Both the position numbers and the translations under genes were made by a program. Shown here in pieces: positions 34,340 to 42,647 of a stretch of 64,000 nucleotides of DNA (position 1 is its first letter; each line of letters opens with the position of its first letter). Source of the DNA: an uncultured Methylibium sp. (GTDB lineage: Bacteria > Pseudomonadota > Gammaproteobacteria > Burkholderiales > Burkholderiaceae_C). The stretch covers positions 1 through 64,000 of the forward strand of contig NZ_CADEFR010000010.1 of NCBI RefSeq assembly GCF_902826655.1, read 5' to 3'. A model generated the notes under the pieces. The model was not told the DNA's origin and searched no databases. It was given only the letters and a program-made list of their open reading frames with translations.

Positions 34340-35169
34340 CAGGACCTCCGGGCATCGAGCCCCAGCAGCCGGCTGCGCGCGACGCGCAGCAGGAACAGCG
34401 GATTGCCGATCAGGTAGCGCCGCGCCTTGTGCGGCTGGCGGATCAGCAGGTGCAGCCACTCGTAGCCGATGCGCCGGACCCAGGCCGGCGCCCGCACCAG
34501 GTCGCCGACCCAGTAGTCGAACAGGCCGCCGGTGCCCATGCACAGCGGCACGCGAAGCTGCGGCAGGTGGCGTGCGATCCAGCGCTCCTGCCTGGGATTG
34601 CCCATGCCGACCAGCAGCAGGTGCGCGCCCGAGGCGTTGATCTTCTCGATCACCGCGGCCGGGTCGACGTCGTCGAGGTAGCCGTGGTGGAAACCGGCCT
34701 GCACCCAGCCGGGATAGGTGGCGCGGGCATGGGCGGCGGCGCGCTCGATGCGCTCGGGCGTGTTGCCCAGCAGGAAGTAGCGCAGCCCGCGGCCGGCCAG
34801 GTCGTTGAAGAGACGCGGCACGACGTCGGTGCCGTTGACGTTGTCGCGCAGGCGGCGACCGTGCAACAGGCGGGCCGCCCAGCGCACGCCGGTGCCGTCG
34901 CCGTAGACGCGGTCGGCGCGCTGCAGCACCGCGCGGTAGGCGTCATCGTCGCAGGCGAGGTTCAGCGTGTGGGCATTGACGAAGAAAACCGCGTGCGACT
35001 TGGCGCCGCGCGACATCAGCTGGTCGAGCCAGCGGATCGCGTCGTCCATGTGCATGTCGCTGACCGGAACGCCCAGCACCGGCAGCACCTCGTGTCCGTC
35101 CGGCGCGGACGGCCGCGCTGCCGCGGGCGTGCCGTCGAGCGCCGGCTCGGGCAGTGCATCGCGGTTCAT
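34339..35169 (-). CDS. WecG/TagA/CpsF-family glycosyltransferase
   Basis: A 276-residue GT26-family protein: GVPVSDM, VNAHTLNLACDDDAYR, RVYGDGTGVRWAARL (the catalytic-type Asp), FLLGNTPERIERA and VGMGNPRQERWI. Relatives transfer N-acetylmannosaminuronate or N-acetylmannosamine to a lipid-linked GlcNAc, so this enzyme likely adds the second sugar of a repeat unit on undecaprenyl diphosphate. The C-terminal RRIGYEWLHLLIRQPHKARR is the membrane-binding tail. ATGA overlap with the adenylation gene couples it to carrier-protein chemistry. Confidence 0.92.
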   Translation of the reverse strand: MNRDALPEPALDGTPAAARPSAPDGHEVLPVLGVPVSDMHMDDAIRWLDQLMSRGAKSHAVFFVNAHTLNLACDDDAYRAVLQRADRVYGDGTGVRWAARLLHGRRLRDNVNGTDVVPRLFNDLAGRGLRYFLLGNTPERIERAAAHARATYPGWVQAGFHHGYLDDVDPAAVIEKINASGAHLLLVGMGNPRQERWIARHLPQLRVPLCMGTGGLFDYWVGDLVRAPAWVRRIGYEWLHLLIRQPHKARRYLIGNPLFLLRVARSRLLGLDARRS

Positions 35170-36782
35170 GCGCCCTCCTTCGCCGCGGCCGCGGCATCGA
35201 CCAGGCGCTGCAGCAGCGCCTTGCGGTCGACCTTGCCGTTGGCGTTGAGCGGGAACTCGGGCACCAGGTGCAGCTCGCTCGGGTGCATGTAGGGCGGCAG
35301 GCGGGCGATGATGCGCTCGCGGACCGCCGCGATGTCGGCGCGATCGGTCCCGAGGAAACCGACCAGGCCGTCGGCGCCACTGGCGGTGACGGGCCAGCCG
35401 ACGGCGATCGCGACCTCGACGCCGGCTTCCTGGCGCATCACGGCCTCGATCTCGCCGAGCTCGACGCGGTAGCCCTGGATCTTGATCTGGTTGTCCATCC
35501 GACCGAGGTAGACCAGCGGACGGCCGGGCGCGGGCCGGCGCACGCGATCGCCGGTGCGGTAGTAGGTCTCGGCGCGGCCAGGCGGCACGACGAAGGCCGC
35601 CGCGGTGCGCTCGGCATCGCGCCAGTAGCCCAGCGTCAACTGCGGGCCGGTCATCAGCAGTTCGCCGGTCTCGCCGACCGGCACTTCGTTCAGCTGCTCG
35701 TCGGCGACCAGGATCTTCATGCCCGGATAGGGCTCGCCGATCGGGACGACGCCCAGCTCGCTCTCGGACGGCGAGCGTTCGCCGTCCCAGCGGTACAGGG
35801 TGCAGGCGATCGTCAACTCGGTCGGGCCGTAGAGGTTCTCCAGCACCGAGGCGGGTGCGGCCTCGGCCCACTTCTGCAGGACCTCGACCGGCAGCGCCTC
35901 GCCGCAGAACAGGCTGTAGCGCAGGCCCGGGAACTTGCCGGGCTTCAGGATGCGCAGCCGGCTCATCAGCACCGCCGTCGACGGCACCGAGAACCAGATC
36001 GTGATGCCGCACTCGGTGACGTACTTGCCCGGCAGCATTTTCTGGCTCTGCGTCGGCGCACACACGCAGGCGCCGCGCTCCCAGGCCACGAACATGTCGA
36101 AGGCCGACAGGTCGAAGGTCAGGTCGAAGGTCTGCGAGAAGCGGTCGTGCTCGGTCACCGCGTAGCGCTCGACCATCGCGTCGACGAAGTGGGTGACGTT
36201 GCGGTGCGCGACCATCACGCCCTTGGGCTGGCCGGTGCTGCCCGAGGTGAACAGCAGGTAGGCGATGCCGTTCGGGTCGACCGGCCCCGGCTGCCAGCGG
36301 GCGGCGTCGAGCAGCGCGCCGCGACCGAGGAAGCGGTGCGCCGGCCAGCGCGCCGCGAAGGCGTCGACGTCGTCGTGTTCGGGCAGCAGCAGGACGAGCG
36401 GCGTGTCGACGCCGTCGAGCACCTCCTCGAGCTGGCGTGCGCCATGGCCGTCGACGATCAGGCTGCGGCAGCCCGAGCGGACCAGCATCGCGCGCGTGCG
36501 GTCGGTCGGGAAGGCGGGGTTCAGCGGCACGTAGCCGTGACCGCGGTGCAGGCCGGCCAGCACGCCGGCATAGGCCGTGATGGAGCGGTGGGCGAACACG
36601 GCGGTCAGCGGCAGCTCGTCGGCCGGCGCCTGGGCGTCGAGCGTCGCCGCCATCGAGGCCGCCAGCGCGGACAGCGCCCGGTAGCTCAGCGTCTCGCCGC
36701 CGAGCTGCAGGGCCGGTCGGTCGGGAAAGCGCTCCACGGAGCGCAGGAAGCCCGTTCGGACGCTGCGCGCTTGGGAGCCCAT
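35166..36782 (-). CDS. Stand-alone amino-acid adenylation enzyme
   Basis: A 538-residue A-domain protein of the ANL superfamily. Core motifs: A3 LFTSGSTGQPKGVM, A4 TFDLTFDLSAFDM, A5 ENLYGPTELTIA, A7 TGDRVRR, A8 IKIQGYRVELGEIE and A10 NANGKVDRKAL. It should activate an amino acid as AMP ester and load it on the ACP encoded 13 bases upstream. Reading specificity positions against PheA gives D-L-F-F-L-C-L-I-A-K, loosely like proline-type codes, but the WFSVPST and FCGEALP contexts also recall DltA D-alanine ligases. Substrate is therefore open. Confidence 0.9.
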   Translation of the reverse strand: MGSQARSVRTGFLRSVERFPDRPALQLGGETLSYRALSALAASMAATLDAQAPADELPLTAVFAHRSITAYAGVLAGLHRGHGYVPLNPAFPTDRTRAMLVRSGCRSLIVDGHGARQLEEVLDGVDTPLVLLLPEHDDVDAFAARWPAHRFLGRGALLDAARWQPGPVDPNGIAYLLFTSGSTGQPKGVMVAHRNVTHFVDAMVERYAVTEHDRFSQTFDLTFDLSAFDMFVAWERGACVCAPTQSQKMLPGKYVTECGITIWFSVPSTAVLMSRLRILKPGKFPGLRYSLFCGEALPVEVLQKWAEAAPASVLENLYGPTELTIACTLYRWDGERSPSESELGVVPIGEPYPGMKILVADEQLNEVPVGETGELLMTGPQLTLGYWRDAERTAAAFVVPPGRAETYYRTGDRVRRPAPGRPLVYLGRMDNQIKIQGYRVELGEIEAVMRQEAGVEVAIAVGWPVTASGADGLVGFLGTDRADIAAVRERIIARLPPYMHPSELHLVPEFPLNANGKVDRKALLQRLVDAAAAAKEGA

Positions 36783-36795
36783 CGCCGCCCCGTCG

Positions 36796-37044
36796 TCAGG
36801 CCGCGGCGAAGAAGGCCGCGACCAGCGTGTCGATGCTGGTGAAGACCTCGGGCTCGATGTCGTCGACGTCGACGTCTTCGCCCCGCAGGCTCTCGATGAA
36901 GAGCACGAACTCGACGATGTCGAGCGAGGACAGGATGCCCTCCTCCAGCAGCTGCGTCTGGTCGGAGAAGGCCGAGGAAGGGGCGGTCTTCGCGTGCTTG
37001 AGGATCCAGTCGCGCAGCTTGGTCCGGACGTCGCTCTCTTGCAT
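36796..37044 (-). CDS. Acyl/peptidyl carrier protein
   Basis: An 82-residue carrier protein with the phosphopantetheine Ser40 in LLEEGILSSLDIVEFV, followed by acidic helix residues (FIESLRGEDVDVDDIEPE). It lies 13 bases from the adenylation gene and 14 from the diiron oxygenase gene, forming a load-and-oxidise trio. The obvious model is that the A enzyme charges it with an amino acid and the oxygenase works on the tethered substrate. Its close neighbours make a role in fatty-acid synthesis unlikely. Confidence 0.9.
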   Translation of the reverse strand: MQESDVRTKLRDWILKHAKTAPSSAFSDQTQLLEEGILSSLDIVEFVLFIESLRGEDVDVDDIEPEVFTSIDTLVAAFFAAA

Positions 37045-37058
37045 GGGTAGGGCGGCGC

Positions 37059-37922
37059 TCAGAGCGCGGGTTCCTCGGCCAGCAGTCCGGTCTTGACGAA
37101 GTAGCTGACCAGCTTGGCCGACGCGCGCTGGCGGAAGGCCGCGGTCGCCGGGTGGGCCAGCGCCATCTGGCGCAGCTCGTAGCCGTCGGCCAGGCCGGCG
37201 TCGCGGTAGACGGTGGGGTTGTAGTAGTCGCCCCAGGAGGCGCGCAGGTACTCGACCAGCCAGCTGCGGAAGCCCGCCAGCTGCTCCTCGGACCAGCCGG
37301 CGCGATAGCGCTCGAACAGCTCGGCCAGGTAGAGGCGCCCGAAGGCCAGGTGGCGCGCCTCGTCGATGTGGTGGACGCGGTTGAGTTCGCGCGTCATCGG
37401 CTCGATCCGCTCGTCCTTCTCGATCGTGATGTTGTAGAAGTCGCCGAGCTCCTCGACCACCATCACCTTGCAGAAGAAGGCGACCTCTTCCTCGCCCTTC
37501 GCGTATTCGCGCGGCAGACTGATCTTCTTCTCGGGGTAGACCTTGCCGATGTAGCGGTGGCAGAACTCGCCGAACATCACCATGTGCTTGTTCTCTTCGT
37601 CGACGAAGTGGTGCAGGTACTCGGTGATCTCCTTGCTGTTCTTCTTGCTGTACAGGCGGTCGACCAGGCCCTGCACCAGCGGGCGCTCGCCCTGCAGCAC
37701 CAGGCTGAAGAAATTGCCCAGCTCGAAGTGGCTGAGCCGCAGGCGCTGGGCCTCGTCGAGCGAATCCCAGGCCGGCGTCCCGTACAGCGAGATCAGCTCG
37801 GGCGGCATCATCCACATGCCCTCGACCAGCGCTTCGGGCCAGGTGAAGGCGTTGTAGACGTCCCAGAACTTCTTGCGCGAGGCGCGCGTCAGCCGGGTGG
37901 CGAGGTCGGATGCGGTTTCCAT
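37059..37922 (-). CDS. AurF-type diiron oxygenase
   Basis: A 287-residue helical protein with the ferritin-like diiron site of AurF/CmlI N-oxygenases. All seven expected ligands can be placed: Glu67, Glu110, His113, Glu157, His184, Glu188 and His191, with the +3, +27, +4 and +3 spacings of AurF kept. Relatives oxidise aryl amines to nitro groups, or act on carrier-bound amino acids (CmlI, CmlA context). The neighbouring ACP and adenylation genes point to a carrier-bound amine or amino acid. Its promoter region is the 76-base gap before the GNAT gene, with CTGGAG just before the ATG. Confidence 0.84.
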   Translation of the reverse strand: METASDLATRLTRASRKKFWDVYNAFTWPEALVEGMWMMPPELISLYGTPAWDSLDEAQRLRLSHFELGNFFSLVLQGERPLVQGLVDRLYSKKNSKEITEYLHHFVDEENKHMVMFGEFCHRYIGKVYPEKKISLPREYAKGEEEVAFFCKVMVVEELGDFYNITIEKDERIEPMTRELNRVHHIDEARHLAFGRLYLAELFERYRAGWSEEQLAGFRSWLVEYLRASWGDYYNPTVYRDAGLADGYELRQMALAHPATAAFRQRASAKLVSYFVKTGLLAEEPAL

Positions 37923-37998
37923 GCAACTACTCCAGGGAAGGGCGAAACAACTGCCGGTCGAAATGCTATCAGCGGACGATGTCGATCGATGACGCCCG

Positions 37999-39120
37999 TC
38001 AAAGGGCCATCGGACCGTGACCGTCCATGTTCGTCAAGTGCAAGCCGCGTGCCGTCTCTTCGAAGGGTTCCAGCAAGGCCCTGAGTGCAGGAGACGGGGC
38101 GAACATCCGCTTGTCGGGGAGCACGGCATAGCCGTTCTGGGCGAAGCCCGCGGCCCAAGCCGGATGCGCCTGGTTGGAGACCACGATGTCGACCCCGCGC
38201 TGGCCCAGGAACCGCGTCGCCACGGCCACCACTTCGCCAGTATCGGCCGGATCGGCCAGGCAGTCCACGACGGATCCCACACGCAGGTCGCCGAATCGAT
38301 GCTCACCCCGCATCTGGGTGTCCATCACGACCGCCCAGCCGATGGTCTGCCCGTCCCGGTCGACGCGCAGGCGGATGCCGGGCGGCCAGTTGCCGGCCGG
38401 CAGCAGGGCATTCATCGACGCGGCGTCGCGCCACGCGATGGCGCTGTAGCGGTCCTTGCAGCGCTCCCACAGGGCGTCGGCCCACGACCCGAACTCGGCC
38501 ACCTCGACCGCCTGGGCGCGGAAGCGCCGGCCATGGCGCAGCCGCAGCGCCAGGTGCATGGCCTTCAGCAGCAGGTGGCCGAGGCCGGTGAAGGCCGCGA
38601 TGTCGAAGGCCAGCCGCCGCAGGGCCGAGGTCCGCAGCAGCGCATTCAGCCGCAGGAAGCGCGAAGGCTTCAGGACCAGCAGGCAGAACGGCGTGTGATG
38701 CATCACCCAGCCCATCTTCTGCAGCATCTGCACGACCGGCTGCTCGTTGCCGCCGTGGCCCCAGCTGTACAGCAGCGGCCGCTTCTTAAGCATGTCGCGG
38801 ACCATCCGCAGGCCGAGGGTGTTGAACTGGACGTTCACGCTGCCCTCGGAGAACGGCCCTTGCCAGTCGGTCACGACCTCGGCGCGGCCCCGGACCCACC
38901 AGTCCTGCGGCTTCAGCGCGAAGGCACCGCGTACCTCGCCGTCGTCGTCGACCGCGAGGTGGTACTCGCGCCAGACCGACTGGCCCGGCTGCGGTGCGAT
39001 CCAGTCCGGTCGCGGGTCGACGTAGAAGCCCCAGGGCGAGCCGCCGTCGGCCATGCGACGGTTGAAGCGCTCGACCGCCGGCGCATGCTCGGCCGCGTGG
39101 GGAAGGATCCGGATGCTCAT
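37999..39120 (-). CDS. GNAT-like acyltransferase, putative
   Basis: A 373-residue protein with a GNAT-like N-terminal domain: RRMADGGSPWGFY, WREYHLAVDDDGEVRGAFAL (core strand) and SWGHGGNEQPVVQMLQKMGW (acetyl-CoA loop/helix region). The C-terminal half repeats a weaker GNAT-like pattern (IGWAVVMDTQM, VRVG-type strand), so it may be a tandem fold. It contains no signal peptide. In this setting it could acylate an amino sugar or the NRPS product. I do not recognise a close characterised relative. Confidence 0.6.
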   Translation of the reverse strand: MSIRILPHAAEHAPAVERFNRRMADGGSPWGFYVDPRPDWIAPQPGQSVWREYHLAVDDDGEVRGAFALKPQDWWVRGRAEVVTDWQGPFSEGSVNVQFNTLGLRMVRDMLKKRPLLYSWGHGGNEQPVVQMLQKMGWVMHHTPFCLLVLKPSRFLRLNALLRTSALRRLAFDIAAFTGLGHLLLKAMHLALRLRHGRRFRAQAVEVAEFGSWADALWERCKDRYSAIAWRDAASMNALLPAGNWPPGIRLRVDRDGQTIGWAVVMDTQMRGEHRFGDLRVGSVVDCLADPADTGEVVAVATRFLGQRGVDIVVSNQAHPAWAAGFAQNGYAVLPDKRMFAPSPALRALLEPFEETARGLHLTNMDGHGPMAL

Positions 39121-39169
39121 CGTCGAAACCCGCCGCCCGCGGCGTGCGGGTGTTCGGCTTGAGGTGCCA

Positions 39170-40999
39170 TCAGTCCAGCTCGAACGCCGTCTCGTAGTTC
39201 TGCTTCAACGCCGGGTTCTGGTGTTCCTTGCGCAGGTAGCAGTTGCCGACCGCCAGCACGTCGAGTTCGGTCCCCATGAAGCAGCGGAAGGCGTCCTCGG
39301 GGGTGCCGACGATCGGCTCGCCGCGCACGTTGAAGCTGGTGTTGACCAGCACCGGGCAGCCGGTCTGCTTCTCGAAGGCCGACAGCAGGGCGTGATAGCG
39401 CGGGTTCGTTTCCTGGTGCACGGTCTGGATGCGGGCCGAGTAGTCGACGTGCGTCACGGCCGGGATGTCCGAGCGCGGCACGTTGAGCTTGTCGATGCCG
39501 AACAGCTGCTGCTCGTCGTCCGTCATCGCGCGCCGGCGCGACTTCACCACGTCGGCGACCAGCAGCATGTAGGGGCTGTCGCCGTCGATCTCGAACCAGT
39601 CGGCCACCCGCTCGCGCAGGACCGACGGCGCGAAAGGCCGGAAGGACTCGCGGTACTTGACCTTCAGGTTCAGCGTCTTCTGCATCGTCGGCGAACGCGG
39701 GTCGCCGATGATCGAGCGGTTGCCCAGTGCTCGCGGCCCGAACTCCATGCGCCCCTGGAACCAGCCGAGCGCCTTGCCCTCGGACAGGTCGCCGGCGCAG
39801 GCCGCGACCAGCGCGCCGTCGTCCAGCGACTCGAACTTGGCGCCGGCCGCGCGCAGCCGGGACTCGATGTCGGCCTGAGCGAAGTTCGGGCCGAGGTAGG
39901 AGCCGCGCATGCCCTCGCCCCGCGAAGGCCGCGGCTGGTCCATCTGCAGGTGATAGCCGACCAGCGCGGCGCCGAGCGCGCCGCCGGCGTCGCCGGCGGC
40001 CGGCTGGATGTAGATGTGCTCGAAGGCGCCGTCGCGCAGCACCTTGCCGTTGGCCACGCAGTTCAGCGCCACGCCGCCGGCCAGGCAGAGCTTGTCGATG
40101 CCGGTTTCCTTGCGCAGCGAGCGCGTCAGCTTCAGGACCACCTCCTCCGTCGCCGCCTGCAGCGAGGCCGCGAGGTCCATGTGGTGCTGCGTCAGCTGCT
40201 CGTCGGCCTTGCGCGGCGGGCCGCCGAACAGCGCATCGAACTTGGCGTTGGTCATCGTCAAGCCGGTGCAGTAGTCGAAGTAGGACAGATCGAGCCGGAA
40301 CGAGCCGTCGTCCTTGACGTCGATCAGGTGCTTGAAGATCTTGTCGACGTACTTGGGCTCGCCGTACGGCGCCAGGCCCATCACCTTGTACTCGCCGGAG
40401 TTGACCTTGAAGCCGGTGTAGTAGGTGAAGGCCGAATACAGCAGGCCCAGCGAATGCGGGAAGTGGATCTCCTTGAAGACCTCGAGCTTGTTGCCGCGGC
40501 CGATCGCAGCCGAGGTCGTGGCCCACTCGCCGACGCCGTCCATCGTCAGCACGACGGCCTCGTCGTAGGGCGACGGGAAGTAGGCGCTGGCGGCGTGGCT
40601 GAGGTGGTGCTCGCTGAACAGCAGCTCGCCGTTCCAGCGCCCGGAGGTGTCGGCCTTCTTCAGCGCCGTGCTCAGCAGGTCCTTCAGGAACAGCTTCTCG
40701 CGCAGCCACAGCGGGATCGACATGCGGAAGGACTTGAAGCCGCGCGGCACGAAGGCGAGGTAGGTCTCGAGCAGGCGCTCGAATTTCAGGAAGGGCTTGT
40801 CGTAGAAGACCACGCGGTCGATGTCGGCGAGCGTGATGCCCGCCTCGCCGAGGCAGTAGGCGAGCGCGTTCACGGGGAAGCGCGCGTCGTGCTTCTTGCG
40901 AGAGAAGCGCTCTTCCTGCGCCGCCGCGACGATGACACCGTCCTCGACCAGCGCCGCGGCGCTGTCGTGGTAGTAGGCCGAGATACCGAGGATGCGCAT
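39170..40999 (-). CDS. O-carbamoyltransferase (NodU/CmcH/SxtI family)
   Basis: A 609-residue carbamoyltransferase. The N-terminal domain has LGISAYYHDSAAALVEDG, the metal-binding HHLSHAASAYFPSPYDEA and TMDGVGEW; the ATPase-like CAGGVALNCVANGK-type stretch (reads LAGGVALNCVANGKVL) follows. The C-terminal YrdC/TobZ-like domain has FGPRALGNRSI, RESFRPFAPSV and NTSFNVRGEPIV. It makes carbamoyl-adenylate from carbamoyl phosphate and ATP and transfers the carbamoyl group to a hydroxyl. It is the third member of an SxtJ / DUF5989 / SxtI-like triad. Target may be a sugar or the NRPS-PKS product. Confidence 0.94.
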   Translation of the reverse strand: MRILGISAYYHDSAAALVEDGVIVAAAQEERFSRKKHDARFPVNALAYCLGEAGITLADIDRVVFYDKPFLKFERLLETYLAFVPRGFKSFRMSIPLWLREKLFLKDLLSTALKKADTSGRWNGELLFSEHHLSHAASAYFPSPYDEAVVLTMDGVGEWATTSAAIGRGNKLEVFKEIHFPHSLGLLYSAFTYYTGFKVNSGEYKVMGLAPYGEPKYVDKIFKHLIDVKDDGSFRLDLSYFDYCTGLTMTNAKFDALFGGPPRKADEQLTQHHMDLAASLQAATEEVVLKLTRSLRKETGIDKLCLAGGVALNCVANGKVLRDGAFEHIYIQPAAGDAGGALGAALVGYHLQMDQPRPSRGEGMRGSYLGPNFAQADIESRLRAAGAKFESLDDGALVAACAGDLSEGKALGWFQGRMEFGPRALGNRSIIGDPRSPTMQKTLNLKVKYRESFRPFAPSVLRERVADWFEIDGDSPYMLLVADVVKSRRRAMTDDEQQLFGIDKLNVPRSDIPAVTHVDYSARIQTVHQETNPRYHALLSAFEKQTGCPVLVNTSFNVRGEPIVGTPEDAFRCFMGTELDVLAVGNCYLRKEHQNPALKQNYETAFELD

Positions 41000-41004
41000 C
41001 GCGG

Positions 41005-41154
41005 TCAGAACAGCGTGTAGATGAACGGCGCCACGGCCGAGCCCTTGGCCAGCACGATCAGCGCACCCAGCAGCGCCATCATGATGAAGATGGGCCAGAG
41101 CCAGAACTTCTTGCGCGCACGCAGGAAGGCCCAGAGTTCCTTGATCAGCGACAT
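41005..41154 (-). CDS. DUF5989 / SxtK-like 49-residue membrane protein
   Basis: A very small gene between the carbamoyltransferase and SxtJ genes. It begins MSLIKELWAFLRARKKFWLW and continues as one hydrophobic helix (PIFIMMALLGALIVLAKGSA) ending VAPFIYTLF. Small proteins of this type (DUF5989, SxtK in saxitoxin clusters) accompany SxtI-like carbamoyltransferases. It lies nine bases after the SxtJ stop and five before the carbamoyltransferase start. Function is unknown; a membrane anchor or partner for the transferase is a fair guess. Confidence 0.82.
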   Translation of the reverse strand: MSLIKELWAFLRARKKFWLWPIFIMMALLGALIVLAKGSAVAPFIYTLF

Positions 41155-41163
41155 GGCGACTCC

Positions 41164-41583
41164 CTAGAACTGATTGGTCATGGACCCGGGCGGCGGGCCG
41201 GGCGGATCGCGGTCGATCCAGTAGGACGCCGCGGCCCGGTCGAACTTCAGGCGCAGCGGATCCTGGCCCACCAGCCGCATCAGACCGCCGATCGGCGTCA
41301 GCACGCCGTAGAACAGCAGGCCCAGGGCGATCGGGCTGACGATCTTGCCGAGCAGCAGCCCCAGCTTCAGCCACCAGCGGTTCAGGCCCGACAGCAGCGA
41401 CGGCCGGGTGAAGGCGATCACCAGGAACGCCGCCCCCACGGCCAGCGCCCAGACCCGCACACCGCGGCCGCTCAGCAGTGGCCAGCAGCCGATGATCGCG
41501 AACACCACCGCGAACACGATGCCGAAGCTGCGATCCGAGGAGCCCTCGATCTCTTCTTCCCGATTCAGGTCTTCATGTGCCAT
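41164..41583 (-). CDS. SxtJ-family membrane protein
   Basis: A 139-residue protein with an acidic N-terminus (AHEDLNREEEIEGSSDRSFG) and three to four hydrophobic helices (IVFAVVFAIIGCWPLL, VWALAVGAAFLVIAF, LLLGKIVSPIALGLLFYGVL), ending with DRAAASYWIDRDPP. It matches SxtJ, found beside carbamoyltransferases in saxitoxin and many polysaccharide clusters, with no known activity. Gene order SxtJ, DUF5989, carbamoyltransferase is kept here. The 57-base gap before the GT2 gene at 41641 shows no terminator. Confidence 0.87.
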   Translation of the reverse strand: MAHEDLNREEEIEGSSDRSFGIVFAVVFAIIGCWPLLSGRGVRVWALAVGAAFLVIAFTRPSLLSGLNRWWLKLGLLLGKIVSPIALGLLFYGVLTPIGGLMRLVGQDPLRLKFDRAAASYWIDRDPPGPPPGSMTNQF

Positions 41584-41640
41584 CCGGTGATCCTAACTTT
41601 GTGCGGTGTCCGTCCGGGGCCGGCCCCCTTGATCAAGGGC

Positions 41641-42642
41641 TCAGCCGATGCCCTGCAAACGTGCATTGCTAGGCATCGTCGTGTGAAAGAGTGCGGAATG
41701 GCGCAGGAAGTCCCGCAGGTAGTGGGGTGGCGACGCCGCGGGCTTGCGCTGGATCGCGGCGCGGATCCGCCACACGACGAAGGCCGCCATCCAGACCAGA
41801 TCGGTCGCCGCCGCGTAGGGCCAGCCGTGGTGCTTGATCCAGTAGCGGCGGCGCGACTCGAACCAGTAGTCGGGCCGGCGGTTCTGCATCGCCTGCTCCC
41901 CGGTCACGCCGGTGCTCTGGCCGGCGATGTGCATGACGCGGCTCTGGGGCACGTACCAGCACTCCCAGCCGGCCTGCGCGGCGCGCAGGCAGAAGTCGGT
42001 CTCCTCGAAGTAGAGGAAGTAGCCCTCGTCCATCAGCCCCACCTGGCGGAACACGTCCGCACGCACCAGCATGCTGGAGCCCGGCAGCCAGTCGACGCGC
42101 TCGACGTCGTCTCCCATGCGCATCAGGACCGTGTGCTTCTTCAGCAGCGCGCCGACGAAGCCCAGGCGCAGGCCGCTGGCCAGTTCGCTCCAGATCGACG
42201 GGAAGCGGAAGGCGTGTGGCCAGAGCTTGCCGTCGGCCTCCTCGAAGCTGCTGCCGGCAATGCCGGCCCGCGGATGGGCGTCGAGGAAGTCGACCAGCAC
42301 GCGCAGCGCGCCCGGCCGCACTTCGGTGTCCGGGTTGAGCAGCCAGAAGGCGTGCGGAGGCGACCCGCTCGCCATGGCCGGCCGGATGCCGCAGTTGTTG
42401 CCGTAGGAGAAGCCGCCGTTGACCGGTGCCCGGTGCAGGCGGGCCCAGCCGGACCAGCCCTCGGCCGCGATCGCGGCGGCGATCACGTCGGCCGAGTCGT
42501 CGTCCGAACAGTTGTCGACCACCAGCACCTGGGTGCCCGGGCAGTCGCGGACCTCGACCGCCAGCGAGCGCAGGCTCTTCACCACCAGACCCCCGGTCCG
42601 GTAATTGACGATCACCACCAGCACGGGCGCCGGACCGGCCAT
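41641..42642 (-). CDS. Glycosyltransferase family 2, rhamnosyltransferase-like (copy A)
   Basis: A 333-residue GT2 enzyme: VLVVIVNYRTGGLVV, VLVVDNCSDDDSAD, GGFSYGNNCGIR, WLLNPDTEVRPGAL (Asp site) and YFLYFEETDFCLRAAQAGW, then a basic hydrophobic tail (YWFESRRRYWIKHHG). This set is typical of dTDP-rhamnosyltransferases and related enzymes. It is a paralogue of the next gene upstream, with nearly the same motif spacing. It probably adds one sugar of the glycan or glycosylates the NRPS-PKS product. Five bases separate it from copy B. Confidence 0.9.
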   Translation of the reverse strand: MAGPAPVLVVIVNYRTGGLVVKSLRSLAVEVRDCPGTQVLVVDNCSDDDSADVIAAAIAAEGWSGWARLHRAPVNGGFSYGNNCGIRPAMASGSPPHAFWLLNPDTEVRPGALRVLVDFLDAHPRAGIAGSSFEEADGKLWPHAFRFPSIWSELASGLRLGFVGALLKKHTVLMRMGDDVERVDWLPGSSMLVRADVFRQVGLMDEGYFLYFEETDFCLRAAQAGWECWYVPQSRVMHIAGQSTGVTGEQAMQNRRPDYWFESRRRYWIKHHGWPYAAATDLVWMAAFVVWRIRAAIQRKPAASPPHYLRDFLRHSALFHTTMPSNARLQGIG

Positions 42643-42647
42643 CGTCG

